From assembly GCF_050436995.1 (NCBI RefSeq), contig NC_134754.1, positions 427,001 through 491,000 on the forward strand: a stretch of DNA of 64,000 nt. The letters are read 5' to 3'. Both the position numbers and the translations under genes were made by a program. Under the pieces are notes generated by a model. The model ran no database searches. It was not told where the DNA came from and saw nothing but the letters and a program-made list of their open reading frames with translations. The DNA is from Anticarsia gemmatalis. Its lineage: Eukaryota; Arthropoda; Insecta; Lepidoptera; Erebidae. The first letter of the stretch is position 1. The number at the start of each line of letters is the position of its first letter. Below are positions 9,871 to 21,575 of this stretch, one piece after another.

Positions 9871-11579
9871 GATGGTACTAGATATATTGGACTATATTTT
9901 TACGTCTTTTAATTGAATGGTGAAAAGCTAGTGGTCAAACGTAAGTATTGCATCCAGATTCAATGACTTCGATTAAACAGGCATACCGGTAATAAATTTG
10001 ATTGAATTTTTGCTAATCAGATAGTTAAACTAACCACCAGCTGGCTAACCCCCGGTTTCTGAATACATTTAGGGGTAGTACATTCAATTGCGTTTTATAA
10101 TCTACCGCTAAATGTACCCACTTACAATGTAGTAATAATAGTAGCTACTTAAAATGGAGGCCAAAGATTACATTTACTATTTATAAAGTAATTACCATTG
10201 CCAAAAATCGTCGTAATTTAGAGACATTTTGATTCTAATTTGTATCAAAAACTAGCAACATTTATTCTATCGTTATCTGTCAGTCAATCTTTCAAATCTT
10301 TCACGATAGCGTGATTGCAAACATCAATCTAGACGATACAAAACTTTCACATTTATAACATTAGAACGACGAGCCGTACCAATTGGTTCTAACTCGTTCG
10401 CTCCCTGGCTCAAACCATGACTGTCACGCGCAAATATTTCACAAACATCGCGAAAATTAATATTAACTTGCCTTCAAATTTTAATAGATTTGAACTGATA
10501 ATTTTAATGACTGGTTATAAAACTGTTGTATTTTAAATAAGGCATGTTGTTTATAAGTACGGTTGCATGAAACTGTTGATAAGATTGGCGTTTTGATAAT
10601 ATTGTGGACGGTAAGCTTTCAGTACCTTTTTTCATGAAAACTTTATTTATTTTATGAGGGAAAAGCAAACAGTTGTGCTCTTACATAAAAATAGGATAGG
10701 AATTAATAAATAGTTATGTTTAACCCACAACACAAGGATTCGTGAATAGATATTAGAGTAGGTTCCTAAGTTAAAGTTTTGATAAATGTAGTAATGGTAA
10801 ATAATTAAGTACTAAGCGCTTAAGATATACTTATTCAATTATATGCAAATCCTTCTGTTCATATATATTTGTAGCAAAATGTTTCATCTTCCATAGAAAT
10901 TACATAATTGAAACACAGAGAGAAAAAAGGATCTTATAATACCAAACCTCATCCTCATACTTGCAAAAAAAGATTCAGTTAAGTCCACCCCAAAAGGGTT
11001 AATATAAAACAACTAAAGAATGTACATTTCAGATTTTGGAATATAACGTTTTATTTATTCAATAGTTGGGCCATCTCTGAGCGTCCTTGTGTTCATAACC
11101 ATCAGGTCCTCGCAGATAGCGAGCGTTACCTGCGAGGTTCCTAGATAGCAGCCTCTCCGGACCCATTCTGTACATAATATCAAGCCACTATAGTGAAAAG
11201 GGACTACATAAAGCCGCCTTTTGGCGACAAAAGTTTTCGCATGGTTTTAAATAGGGTATAAAAACTTAGGTTGTAAGTTCGCGTTAAGGAGGCGACTCGG
11301 AAATTTGGGAGAAGTATAATATTTTAGTATCTGTACCTTTAGTATTATGTCTTTATCCTGTGGGAGAAAGGTACTACAGAATACTATAGTATATCTAAAG
11401 ATCTTTTATGTAAAATTTATCTTTCAGCATAAAACTACGATTCTCATACACGACATATTTTAGAAACTATTTTCACCACAATAACATGCCACCACGTTGA
11501 TTGAATACCTCGAGCAGACTCTATAAAACCTAAATTCCAAAGGCTTTCGGGGCGCAATTTCCCACAAACAAGTTTGATC
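9871..11579. other. AT-rich stretch, no gene seen
   Basis: No gene, SINE or Helitron recognised. Between 10370 and 10450 composition is more balanced (GAGCCGTACCAATTGG, AACTCGTTCGCTCCC), without a coding signal. Confidence 0.5.
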
Positions 11580-11800
11580 CGGTAACGAGCGATTGCAACA
11601 TGTACCGTTATGCAGTCTCCCCCCGCGGGGCTGTGGGGGGAGGGTGGGTCATGAATGACGCACCTGTGCAGGCAGCGCGGCGCAGTGCGGGTCAATGTCG
11701 GGCCACCTCCCCTCCCGAGCCGCCCGCGGGCCTCACGGAGGGTAGAAGAGGACAGCACGATAGACCCCGGCTCTCCCGACCCCGCAAACAAAATTGGTTT
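11580..11800. promoter_or_regulatory. GC-rich island next to possible first exon
   Basis: About 200 bp of high GC and CpG (CCCCCCGCGGGGCTG, GGCAGCGCGGCGCAGTGCGG, GAGCCGCCCGCGGGCC). The stop-poor frames on both strands (146 and 78 codons) follow from base composition. It lies immediately downstream of the possible minus-strand exon at 11803-11884, a position where promoter-proximal GC-rich intron sequence is common. Confidence 0.4.
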
Positions 11801-11802
11801 AC

Positions 11803-11884
11803 CTTTATAGACATCAGCAAATGCGATGGGATCTAAATGTACCGTTTTCAATTTGCTCCTGGTGTGATAAGGGTCAGTCTCCAT
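11803..11884 (-). CDS. Possible first coding exon, unknown gene
   Basis: An ATG at 11884 opens 27 codons (METDPYHTRSKLKTVH..., ending FADVYK) plus one base, followed by a plausible donor (AAAG|gtaaac) at 11802. The frame stays open through the GC-rich island, giving 146 codons, but composition there changes abruptly, so a splice at 11803 is more natural. An upstream out-of-frame ATG lies 8 bases before the chosen start, which weakens the case. I do not recognise the peptide and found no partner exon. Confidence 0.2.
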
Positions 11885-14234
11885 ACGTCATATCTCTGTT
11901 TCGTTTCGTGAATAATTGAAGTTGTAAAGTAGCTGTGTTAGTTCCTTATTTGCGTTCATGAATTGAGAATGGATGAAAATTAAGCTGGGTGTGGTTTTTG
12001 GGAGTGGTTAATATTAATGGGTAATCAAAAGGCTAGTCTTGTTTGGTGATAGGAATCATAAATTAGTCCAAAAATGGTACTCCATTTGCCATAGGTTTTC
12101 ACATCGTAGAACATTTTTACAATATTTTTTTGTCAAATTACCAACCAATTTTACCTAACAAGGAAATACCAATACCAAGCCCCAATCTTTCGGTTTTTGT
12201 TTGTTTATTTCTTAAATAAATACCACAACAAACATGAATTCGCAAAACAACACAAATAATCAGTCATTACAACAACTTTTCAGCTAGCATTAATAATATT
12301 TCTAGTCTATAACTGAACTGTTGCTCTCGTGACCACGTTTGCAAACTGCTTAACTGGTAAGCTTTAAAGCCGAAACACCAAAATTCAAGAACTAATTTGA
12401 AAAAGAGCCATACTTCTTGATTTCAATTTAGCGAGTGAGACATAAAGCGGCACATAAACATTAGGCGCGGGCACTAAACGTCGGCGGAAGAAACACACGC
12501 GGTATTAACGTGCCCACGACACAACGCCACCTGCCGACACTTAGCGGAATTAAACGGACTACTGTTTTCAGTTGCCATACATTTTTTGTCATTTTTTTTC
12601 TCGTTATCTATGATTTGTTTGATGTTTTAGATTTACACAGTGCTATTACTTCGCAATTTTACGCTTTGTAATGCATTAGTCATCAGAAGTCGCTTATCCC
12701 AATAGAAATTATTAACAAAACTCTGTCTAAAAGTTACTTTCATAGTTTCATACTAACTAAGTTCTTTTTAATAAACATTATTATATCATCCACTCATTAT
12801 CTGCCACTTAGATACCATGAGGGTGGTATGTTAATAAAATAACCCTTAAACAATCTAGAAACAGTTTCTAAATTCTTTCTACAACTGATTTAGAGCCAAA
12901 CACTAAGAAAAATACTTGCTAACTATCACTATATTGGTATAGTATATATCATGAGCTAACTCAACTAAGAAAAGAATAACCACAAAAACCCACCATCATA
13001 AGATTTTTTGCAATAATTCGTCTCAAATAACACGACGAGTTGTCATCCATTACACAAAATCACGTCTTTACCGGGAAAAAAATCAACGACTAGCAATTTC
13101 TTTTTAATACATTTTTCGTAATTCGTCCCTCGCAAGGAATAAGGCGTGAGTGCCACAGATAATTCACATTCAGCCAATGTCTCTCTACATTCATCTCAAT
13201 TTGTTAGGGATTCGATTGAAACGGTTACAATTTTCTTGGAGGAAATAAATATCAATGTTAAAAAAACCTCTTTCGAGTTACGAGAAATTACGTAAATTAC
13301 ATATTGATGAGCTGAGTTCTAGTTAATTTTGTGTTTGAATTTGGAAGTATATTATTTATGGTTGTTGAAATGGCGGCAAATGGAACGCCCTTTTTTGCAG
13401 TATTAGTTTACTGGTTATAGCCATAAAAACATATTATTATCTTTTGGGTTATAGGTACGTTTGTTCCATGAAATTTACCAAATAAATAATTGTCTATACT
13501 TTTGAATAAGTGCCGTAAATAGTTATTGCTGTTCTAGTTAAGTTAACATTATTTTCAATTAAAGTAGTATTATATAGTAATAGTATATAGTGTATTTATT
13601 CAGTAACTACGGAAATATCTCCCATCACACCCAAAATTTAACCCCGCACTACATTCTCATCTAACTGACCTACAAATTAGTGCGGAAGTTTGCCAAACAT
13701 TGGCTTCCAACATATTGGTCGCAAACATTTGGCATAGGACCTTTTAATATACCATGCATTATTAATAACGTACCTTGTTCCGGTAATACGTAAGGACTTG
13801 AAAACACTTTATTCAGCTATATTATAGAAATAATATTTAGCTACATTTAGAGGATTTTGTATATCCGTCAAAAAGCTGAATTACTTCGCTATTATCTGCG
13901 TACAAGGTTAATGTATATTCAAAAATTAATTTAAAAGATTTAAAATAAATTACTTCCAAACTAATACTAGACCAGTAACAGAATACTACTTTATCCCAAA
14001 AGAATATAAGCTAATATTCAAGACATAAAGCCTCTTTAATTAGTATTTACAATTTCTTACTATATTTCCCTGCCACTCTAATAATTATAATCTGAAGTAA
14101 GTTTATCTAAATTCAATAAAAGCAAATTATAACAGTTCGAATTTCTTTTCTGTCATGAGTACCTGGTATTAAAAGTTTGTCAAATAATGGCACACTTATA
14201 CCAGACCAGAAATATAATACTGCTTTATCCCTAA
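11885..14234. other. AT-rich stretch, no gene seen
   Basis: No coding exon or element recognised. A GC-richer patch at 12460-12545 (GGCGCGGGCACTAAACGTCG, CGCCACCTGCCGACAC) may be regulatory. Confidence 0.5.
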
Positions 14235-14487
14235 CTAGCTGACCCGCGCAACTTCGTTTGCGTCACCTAAGAGAATGTATGAAAATGTTCCCCGTTTTTG
14301 TAACATTTTTCGTTACTACTCCGCTCCTAATGACCTTGTGATGTTATATAGCCTATAGCCTTTCTCGATAAATGGGCTATCTAACACCGAAATAATTTTT
14401 CAAATCGGACCAGTAGTTCCTGAGGTTAGCGCGTTCAAACAAACAAACAAACAAACAAACTCTTCAGCTTTATAATATTAGTATAGA
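14235..14487 (-). mobile_element. Non-autonomous Helitron, family A
   Basis: Minus-strand copy from A|CTAGCTGACCCGCGCAAC to ATTAGTATAGA|T with the standard core (GGACCAGTAGTTCCTGAG) and about five CAAA units. The conserved CGTAGCG word in the middle has been lost (ACCTTGTGATG). Confidence 0.9.
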
Positions 14488-15483
14488 TGAACACATACTT
14501 TTATTAGAGACATAAAGCTCTTTTGATTAGTCTCTACAATTTCATTCTATACTACCACTCTAAGGATCTGAAGTCAATTTATCTTAAGTCTATATTTTCT
14601 AAAAAATCACAACCCTAGTCTATCAGGAAAACTCAATGGCAAAACGTATGAAATGTAAGTCAAATATTGGCGCACATTGGTCCAACATTGGGCGTGTGTG
14701 GCCGAGGCTGTGACGTATTGATCGGGAGGAGCCCGTCCTTGGCTCGCGCTGCATCGAGTAACGCATACGCGAAATATACTCGCTACCAACTACGCTGGGA
14801 ATATCTACACCTGAACTATTTGTATATGTTTAATGTACTTTAGTTAGTTATATGTGAATTTACTTATAATATGACTTAAATGTTTTTAACGCTATATAAA
14901 GAAAAGTTCGCATCAAGTACTCTTTTACGTCGAAACCTTTCTTGTTGTTGAAATACTAATGTACGGCAACATTTTATAAACTGGTTAAGTTTGCAGAAAA
15001 AATAATTAGTAGGTATTTCTGCTCAGAGAAATGTGAATAAACCGGTACAGCTTAATAAGAAAATTAACTCTTGATTAAAACAAGACTGGTATTATAGAAC
15101 TGTGTTAACAAATTTGACAAACATTAAAACAGGTTTTTTTTTGTTACTCAATATTCTTTTGTAAAAACTAACTAAATATTCCTGTAATAAATTGCTTCGG
15201 AAAGAATTCAATTTAATTTTTACTACAATTCCTGAATTATGCCATCCGTTATCTATTATTTATTTTGCTTACCTCTACTCTTATTGCCCTTAATTAGACA
15301 ATATTACATTCACAAATATAGACATAATATTAAACTTACAAATAGATTTAGATATAAACCTGAAGGAATAATTTCAGTAAAGACGTCTGTCACTTCACGA
15401 CGCCACTGCGGAGTTTCATGACCTAACTGAGATTTACAGCGCAATGAGAGGACAAAGGGTTAACAGGCACTATACTAACTAAC
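14488..15483. other. AT-rich stretch, no gene seen
   Basis: No gene seen. Around 14640-14770 composition rises in GC (GGGAGGAGCCCGTCCTTGGC) without a supported exon. Confidence 0.5.
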
Positions 15484-15705
15484 TGACTGCCTCCGTGGCG
15501 CAGTGGTTTAGGTCGCCACGCCGATACCACTGCAACGGGAGGTCGTGGGTTCGATTCCCACACGGGACAATTATTTGTGCGATCCACAAATAATTGTTTC
15601 GGGTCTGGTTGTGCTTTGTGTCCGTTGTTTGTATGTTTGTAAAAGTCCCCGCGACACAAGAGCAATTCTTAGTGCGGGAGTTGTCTTTAAAAAAAAAAAA
15701 AAAAA
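15484..15705 (+). mobile_element. tRNA-derived SINE, family 1 (intact copy)
   Basis: A complete copy: A box TGGCGCAGTGG at 15496-15506, B box GGTTCGATTCC at 15548-15558, then a shared body (GGGTCTGGTTGTGCTTTGTG, AAAGTCCCCGCGACACAAG, CTTAGTGCGGGAGTTGTC) and a poly(A) tail of about 18. It is a Pol III-driven non-autonomous retrotransposon that depends on a LINE for mobility. Five further copies in the window share the body. The open frame on its minus strand is not a gene. Confidence 0.93.
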
Positions 15706-16396
15706 CGATACAGTATGACGCTTTTTAAATCAATATTCTACAGAATGAAATATTTAATAAAATATTGATACTTTTCTTGAAGAATTTAATTTGCAGCTTA
15801 ATGTAAAACTGGTACCAAAATTAAGTGAATTTATTGAACTTAAACATAAATAAATTGGCATTTTTCAGTCGCGTTAATCATCATTTATGATGTCTTCTTT
15901 AGTGTGCTTTACTTTAAAGTTCTCTTTCTATAAATAAAATGATTACTAACTAGCAGGCTCTGATACTTACGCATGTAAATTTTAAGTGCATATAAACGCC
16001 AGTGCTTTAGGATTGAAGGTACAGTTTGAAATTGCATATTTAGTATTGCATATTAGTTTTTCTCACTACTTGCAGTACTTCCTTAAGTTACCTTATTACA
16101 CAGAACTTAAATTACTTAGCTAACGACCAGTGCCCTCTAATAGTAGGACTCAATAAAGTTAGCCGGTCAATCGTCCTGCGACTCGTAAAAGTCTATGAAG
16201 CAGAGAAACATAGTCGTATTGACTTACACATTATCAAGGTGATACGGAGTATGCTGATGATTGCAAGTTTACCTTCAAATTGTTATTAATATCAATCTAG
16301 CATTAGTAGTATTACCTTTTATTATTTCCAGGAAAAACATCAATTAAATGTCAGTAGAAGTAGTTCTTATTAGGTAACTTAGATGTATAATATTAA
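15706..16396. other. AT-rich stretch, no gene seen
   Basis: No feature recognised. Confidence 0.5.
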
Positions 16397-16575
16397 CTAG
16401 CTCAACTGCGCTGCTCTCCTCGCGTACCAACGCGTGCCTTATAGAGTGATTTTTAAGAAAAAAATTGTCGATATTTGATCCTGCTGACAGTCAGGGCTCT
16501 TTAGCTATCTCTTTACCAATTTTTATCAATATCGGTTGTACATTTTAGCCGTGAAAGCGTAGATGATAGACTTAG
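16397..16575 (-). mobile_element. Decayed Helitron fragment
   Basis: Starts on the plus strand with A|CTAGCTCAACTGCGCTGC and reaches CCGTGAAAGCGTAGATGA, the complement of the moth Helitron words CGCTTTCACGGCTAAA and CAATATCGGTTG-like core. The 5' terminus is missing. Confidence 0.5.
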
Positions 16576-18094
16576 CAATTTATTATAATGGTTTAATGGT
16601 CTTTGGTCTCTGCCTACTCTCATTTGAATATGGCTTTACATATGTATAATGGCTTAAATTACCAGACAATTAACGAAATCGTGTATCTTCTTGAATCGTT
16701 TAAAGTTTCAGTCGATAAACACGGCTCCTAATTTCCCTAATTCCTTGAACAAAAAGCCTTAATGTCATGCACACACTACATGAATCAGTGCTCACGTCAC
16801 GTGAACATAATGAATCACTTCGCATGTCGCCGACGTGGCGTTTAAACTCAAGCGAGCTTGTCCACCGGCGAGGTTTGTCAGCACACGTTATTTATGAACA
16901 CGCGATTGTACTACAATCTTACTATTGTGAAGGTAGATGAACACAGGATAGAAGAACAATTTCTTCTGTTTCGAATAGTCTTTGGAACGAGTACCTATTT
17001 CTTTGACATTTAATAAACGGTCGAACTCCTGACAGGCCTCAGCACTTTCGAGACTGTTTTTAAATAGCTGTTTATAAATTTTGCATATAAAACTGGTTAG
17101 CGCCCCTAGTGTATTTTGTATAGTGTAGAGTGAAGAACACTTCGATAGCATAAAGCGTACATAAAAGTTAGGGTGCAGTACGTGGTAGCCAGTTCTATTT
17201 AATAAAAAGTCAATTTCTACACAATTTCCACATTTTACCAAACGAAACGCTATGTAGGCCAGTTCATTCATATAATTGATCATACACTTTAGCAGCAGCT
17301 ACATGATCATTTTGGCTCTGATGTATGAGCGAAAAACACAAAGTGCTTTAAACCTTTTCAAACGACTCAGGCACATGTACGCTCACCTTAAGCCGGTGCT
17401 ATTCCGTGCTATTTTCGTGTGAGCAAATATCATGTAATATACAGAGCGTTTGTGAAAGGTTACGCCTAGGGAAGGTGTCTCCAATAGATTTATGTTCGTC
17501 GTACTGAGGATCTGATTCTCTTTGTTGTCAACTGAGTAGGTAATGTATGTTGTATTGGCACTCGTTTACAAGCAATTTAGAATATGATACGATATCTTAT
17601 CTTGGGATTTTGTGCTAAGAATAAATGTCGATAAACTAAAAATACATTTGAGCCGCCTTATTAACACACCTATAATTAAAATACACCTTATCAGCCGCTC
17701 TGTGGAGCACAAATCTTAAGTGATGAGAGAGGGATTATCATCGAATCCGCTGACCAACAGTAGGTTTGTATCATTTTACGAAGGAACTGTTAAGAGGTAA
17801 GTAAGGCTTCTTCACTACATTATTTCAACCGTAGAGCAAAATATAAAAAGACATCGAATATGATATCGAAAATCGGTGCAGCGGTATAGGCATGATAATA
17901 TAATAGACAGACCAACAGTATGACACAGAAAGCATGATTATTAGTACTTATATATTTTTAACTCATGCCATTACCTTAAAATATAAGTAACAGTGTTGTG
18001 TATTTACAGTTTCTCACCTCACCAACCATTTAGTAAGTGAGTGCAGGAACATTTATGATATGAATTTAGAGCTGCAGTATGACTGAATGGTTGA
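16576..18094. other. Stretch without a supported gene
   Basis: A 131-codon minus-strand frame at 16888-17283 has no recognisable domain, and a frame of this length is expected by chance in this much AT-rich DNA. At 16780-16870 is a GC-richer patch with CACGTGAAC and GCCGACGTGGCG. At 17700-17770 there may be a very decayed LINE-tail fragment. Confidence 0.45.
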
Positions 18095-18200
18095 ACGGTT
18101 GAGTGTGAACGCGCGGTGAATAATGGAGCCAGTCTTAAATGTAGCTGTGCGGCGCGTGACCTGCGAGCAGCCGCGGTTGCAGTGACAGCGGGGAGATTTC
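18095..18200. promoter_or_regulatory. GC-rich island
   Basis: GTGAACGCGCGGTGAATAAT and GTGCGGCGCGTGACCTGCG stand out from AT-rich flanks. No exon signal. Confidence 0.3.
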
Positions 18201-18385
18201 AGTTAGTGTAGATTGATTTAGAAACTGAAGCAGCAATTGTATATCACAAAAATATAACCTACAGGTTGTCGTTTCAGGTTTATTATTTAATTTATGCTAA
18301 TAGAAAAGATTTTCTGGAATCATTTTAATTAAGATCACTCTCATTTATCAATGAAAGATAAGACTGACCTCAGTTGTATTTAAAA

Positions 18386-18614
18386 CTAGCTGACTCGCGC
18401 AACTTCGCTTGCGTTACATAAGAGAATCATAATTTTCCCCGTTTTTGTAACATTTTTCACTGGTACTCTGCTCCTATTGGTCGTAGCGTGATGATATATA
18501 ACCTATAGCCTTCCTCGATAAATGGGTTATCTAACACTGAAAGAATTTTTCAAATCGGACCAGTAGTTCCCGAGATTCCAAACAAACTCTTCAGCTTTAT
18601 AATATTAGTATAGA
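18386..18614 (-). mobile_element. Non-autonomous Helitron, family A, CAAA run lost
   Basis: Minus-strand copy from A|CTAGCTGACTCGCGCAAC to ATTAGTATAGA|T. The AGCGCGTT word and most CAAA units between GAGATT and CAAACTCTTC are deleted. Confidence 0.88.
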
Positions 18615-18946
18615 TTGTTTGCTGTGTATCTCAATCACTAGACTTACTTACATTGTTCTTGTCGCAAAATTTTATCATCCTATTCCGAAAAAAGTAGGAT
18701 ATTTCTTTCAGTTTCTCTATTTTAATTTGCTACCACGGTTATGTTATACAACTTAGATATTTTTAAACCAACATTTGTTAGTAATACAAAAAATCGTATG
18801 TAAAATATGTAAATCGTTGGTTGTAAACCCGCTGTCAGTGTTACATGGGTGTGAGGCGAGCTAACGAGCTGGCTAATGATGAAACACGCGCGGTAATGTC
18901 GCCGGCGCACTCTACTTATTGCGCTCTTGTTACTATTCAACCTATC

Positions 18947-19460
18947 CACTATCTACCCTGTACCTGTACACTGTATAATTTGACAGTCTCCGCGGCGCAG
19001 CGGTTAAAGTCATCGAGAGATCGTGGGTCCGACGTGGGAGCAAATAATATAATTGTTTTGAGTCTGGTTGTACTTTGTGTCTGTTGTTTGTATGTTTGTA
19101 AAAAGTCCCCTCACACAGAAGCAATTCTTAGTGCGGGAGTTGTAAAAAAAACAATGAAGCAATAGGAATACTGAAACTGTTCAGTACTCATGCCCAGTTT
19201 TGATAAATTAAATCTAAGTTTATCTATTCTATCCACTATCTATCTACCGAGCATACACTTGTACACTGCACAGTGCACTGTATAATACTGAACCTGTTCA
19301 GTATTCATACCCAGTTTTGGTAAATTAAATCTAAATTTATCTACTCTATCCACTATCTATCTACCAAGCAAACACCTGTACATTGCACAGTGCACAGTAG
19401 ATATAATACTGAAACTGTTCAGTATTCATGCCCAGTTTTGGTAAATTGAAACACTAAGTT
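18947..19460 (+). repeat. Tandem repeat of about 120 bp, split by a SINE
   Basis: Units begin at 19167, 19284 and 19405 (AATACTGAA(A/C)CTGTTCAGTA), giving periods of 117 and 121 bp; the last unit breaks down near 19460. Each unit holds CCCAGTTTTG(A/G)TAAATT, CTATCCACTATCTATCTACC and the near-palindrome TGCACAGTGCA. A matching piece (CTATCCACTATCTACC, GTACACTGTATAAT) lies at 18947-18980, on the other side of the SINE at 18981-19153. Confidence 0.88.
18981..19153 (+). mobile_element. tRNA-derived SINE, family 1, internally deleted
   Basis: The head keeps CCGCGGCGCAGCGG (A-box region). The tRNA part is shortened and the B box is damaged (GGGTCCGACG). The body and CTTAGTGCGGGAGTTGT tail are as in the copy at 15484-15705. 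It sits inside the tandem repeat, so it inserted after the repeat arose. Confidence 0.88.
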
Positions 19461-21479
19461 GAAAGCTTTCATCCGAGTGAATTTCAAACTTGTATACACA
19501 GTTTTGTGTGATTATGATTCTCGAAACCGAGATAGAATTGTGATTGATATAATAATATGAATTTGTGATGGAATACTTCAATACTTGCTTGATAGGTACG
19601 TTGATAGATTCCAGGATAGGATGCACTAGTAATTTCAAAGGCTATTACAAATAGTTTAGCGTACCTATGTGTAAGTTTACTTGAGTCTTCTTAAAAAAAG
19701 GAAATCAAAATATTTTTTATAAATAAAAAAAATTATAATTATTATGATCGCATATCGGTCAAATATCAAACTTAATGAACTTTGCTATAACATCAAATTT
19801 TTCGCACGTCAAACAACCATACCCAAAAAAATTCGTCATTTTCCTTTGTGTTAATGTTCACCCCCTATTTCTTCCTGATCATGATTAACCCTCTTTGACC
19901 TACATCCGCACAATAAGTCCATTAAGTAAAAACGTTCAGTTATAAAGCAATTAGTTGGTAAATAACTTGGTAATGCGCTCAAAGGTAGCGGCGACTCGAC
20001 CGGTAATTAAATATGACTTGATACTTTGATGCTTTTTGAAGGCTTTTTAATGTGATTAAATGGTTTTGATACTTGTTGGTGAAAGGTTAATGGTGCAATA
20101 AGATTATAAGAATATTTATAGGTATTTCTATGTTAAAGGGAATTTTATGCAAATTACATATTTTTTGTTTTCTTTATGAGATTTTGGATACCTGAAATGG
20201 CATAAACGAAGAAATAAAGAAGTGAATTAAAAATCTCCTTTTAATTTACTATTTTATTTCTTCTGTTTTTTAACCATGCTAAATAAAATACAACCTACAA
20301 ATCAGGCTTGAATAGAGACGATCAAGGAATAAAAAATTAAAGAAATAGACTCGTTTTTTTATGAAACACGAAACCAAAGGTGCTGTAAACTTAGATCATC
20401 TGTATTAATAAACACTAAAGAGCACAAAACCTAATTATTGTTATATTTACCTTCCATAACTGTATCGGACCTACAACAAAAACATAAGGCTCACACAAGC
20501 ATTTACAAACGACTATTTAAACCAGCGTCACATAAAACGCCGCCTAATTTCACCTTTACTTACCTCTCATTATTCTAACTGAATGTATTTTAAAAACTCC
20601 GCGGCATCGTAATAAGGGAGGTTATAAATTGTGACGCGCTGCGGACAACGGCGGACGACTGCGGGACTTTTGCACAGGTAAGGATGACCGGTACATAGTT
20701 AGAAAAGAACATTAATTGCAAATACAAATTATAAAAGGAAAAATGTATCTTTAATTATATATTTTTGGACCCACTGGATCCGCTATGTAATTTTCAAAAT
20801 TGCATTATTTTTTTAATGTGGTCTCCACTGCCTGAGTAAGTATATTCTTCTATTGATTAGACATTTCTTGTTCAATCTATAAATCTTTATTCTGGCTTTA
20901 TTCAGCTATCGTATACAAGTTCTTATTTGTAATACCAAAGTCCGACTATAAATATTGTAAAGATACAGACAAATCATTTTCTTCTATGGCGAGGATTAAT
21001 CAAGACTCCGACTGAAAAAAACTAAGGAGAGAATCAATTTTGCTGTCAGGATTCATAACGATCTTATAGTCGACAGTATATCATCTAATTACATAATATT
21101 TAAAACGATTAGACCCTACCAATACGTCTTTTAAGAAGTAATAGACTAATTAAATAACCAAAAGTAGAAAATACAGGTCAACCCTAGTCTATTGCGGTTC
21201 TCTGCGGTAGGGCACGAGGTGGTGCGTTTTCTCGCGAACTGAGAGCGAACTCCTTTGTTCGTCTTTACGACGTCCGCCCGCTTTCTACTGAGATATTACG
21301 TGACTCATTATTCAAATAAAGTGATTTATTTCGTTACGTATTTTATAAAAACCTTGGGCAAAGCCTTTAGTACACGAAAAGCAGAACCTTTTGTGGCTAA
21401 ATATTGGCTTAATTAAAGGTTGGATAAGCTTCCTAGTTCACTATAAAGCAGTGCATATCTATAGTCCATGAAAATGTAG
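19461..21479. other. AT-rich stretch, no gene seen
   Basis: No gene. Small GC-richer patches at 20600-20690 (GACGCGCTGCGGACAACGG) and 21180-21290 (GGGCACGAGGTGGTGCG) have no exon signal. Confidence 0.5.
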
Positions 21480-21575
21480 GTACTGATTCATTGTTGGACT
21501 AGAGCCTAATCCTGGATAGAGGAAGTGGTTATGTCTTGTGTCCACAATGCTGGCAAGGTGTGGGTTGGAAACTAT
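21480..21575 (-). repeat. LINE-tail-like fragment, decayed
   Basis: TTGGACTAGAGCCTAATCC and ACAATGCTGGCAAGGTGTGG resemble the repeat at 36142-36290 (ACGCTGGCTAAGTGCGGG). Confidence 0.4.

Noticed and set aside
15484..15560. Genuine tRNA gene
   Set aside because: A and B boxes match, but the 3' half leads into a repeated SINE body and poly(A), and five further copies share that body.
16888..17283. 131-codon minus-strand frame
   Set aside because: No recognisable domain or homologue. One frame of this size is expected by chance in 57 kb of AT-rich DNA.
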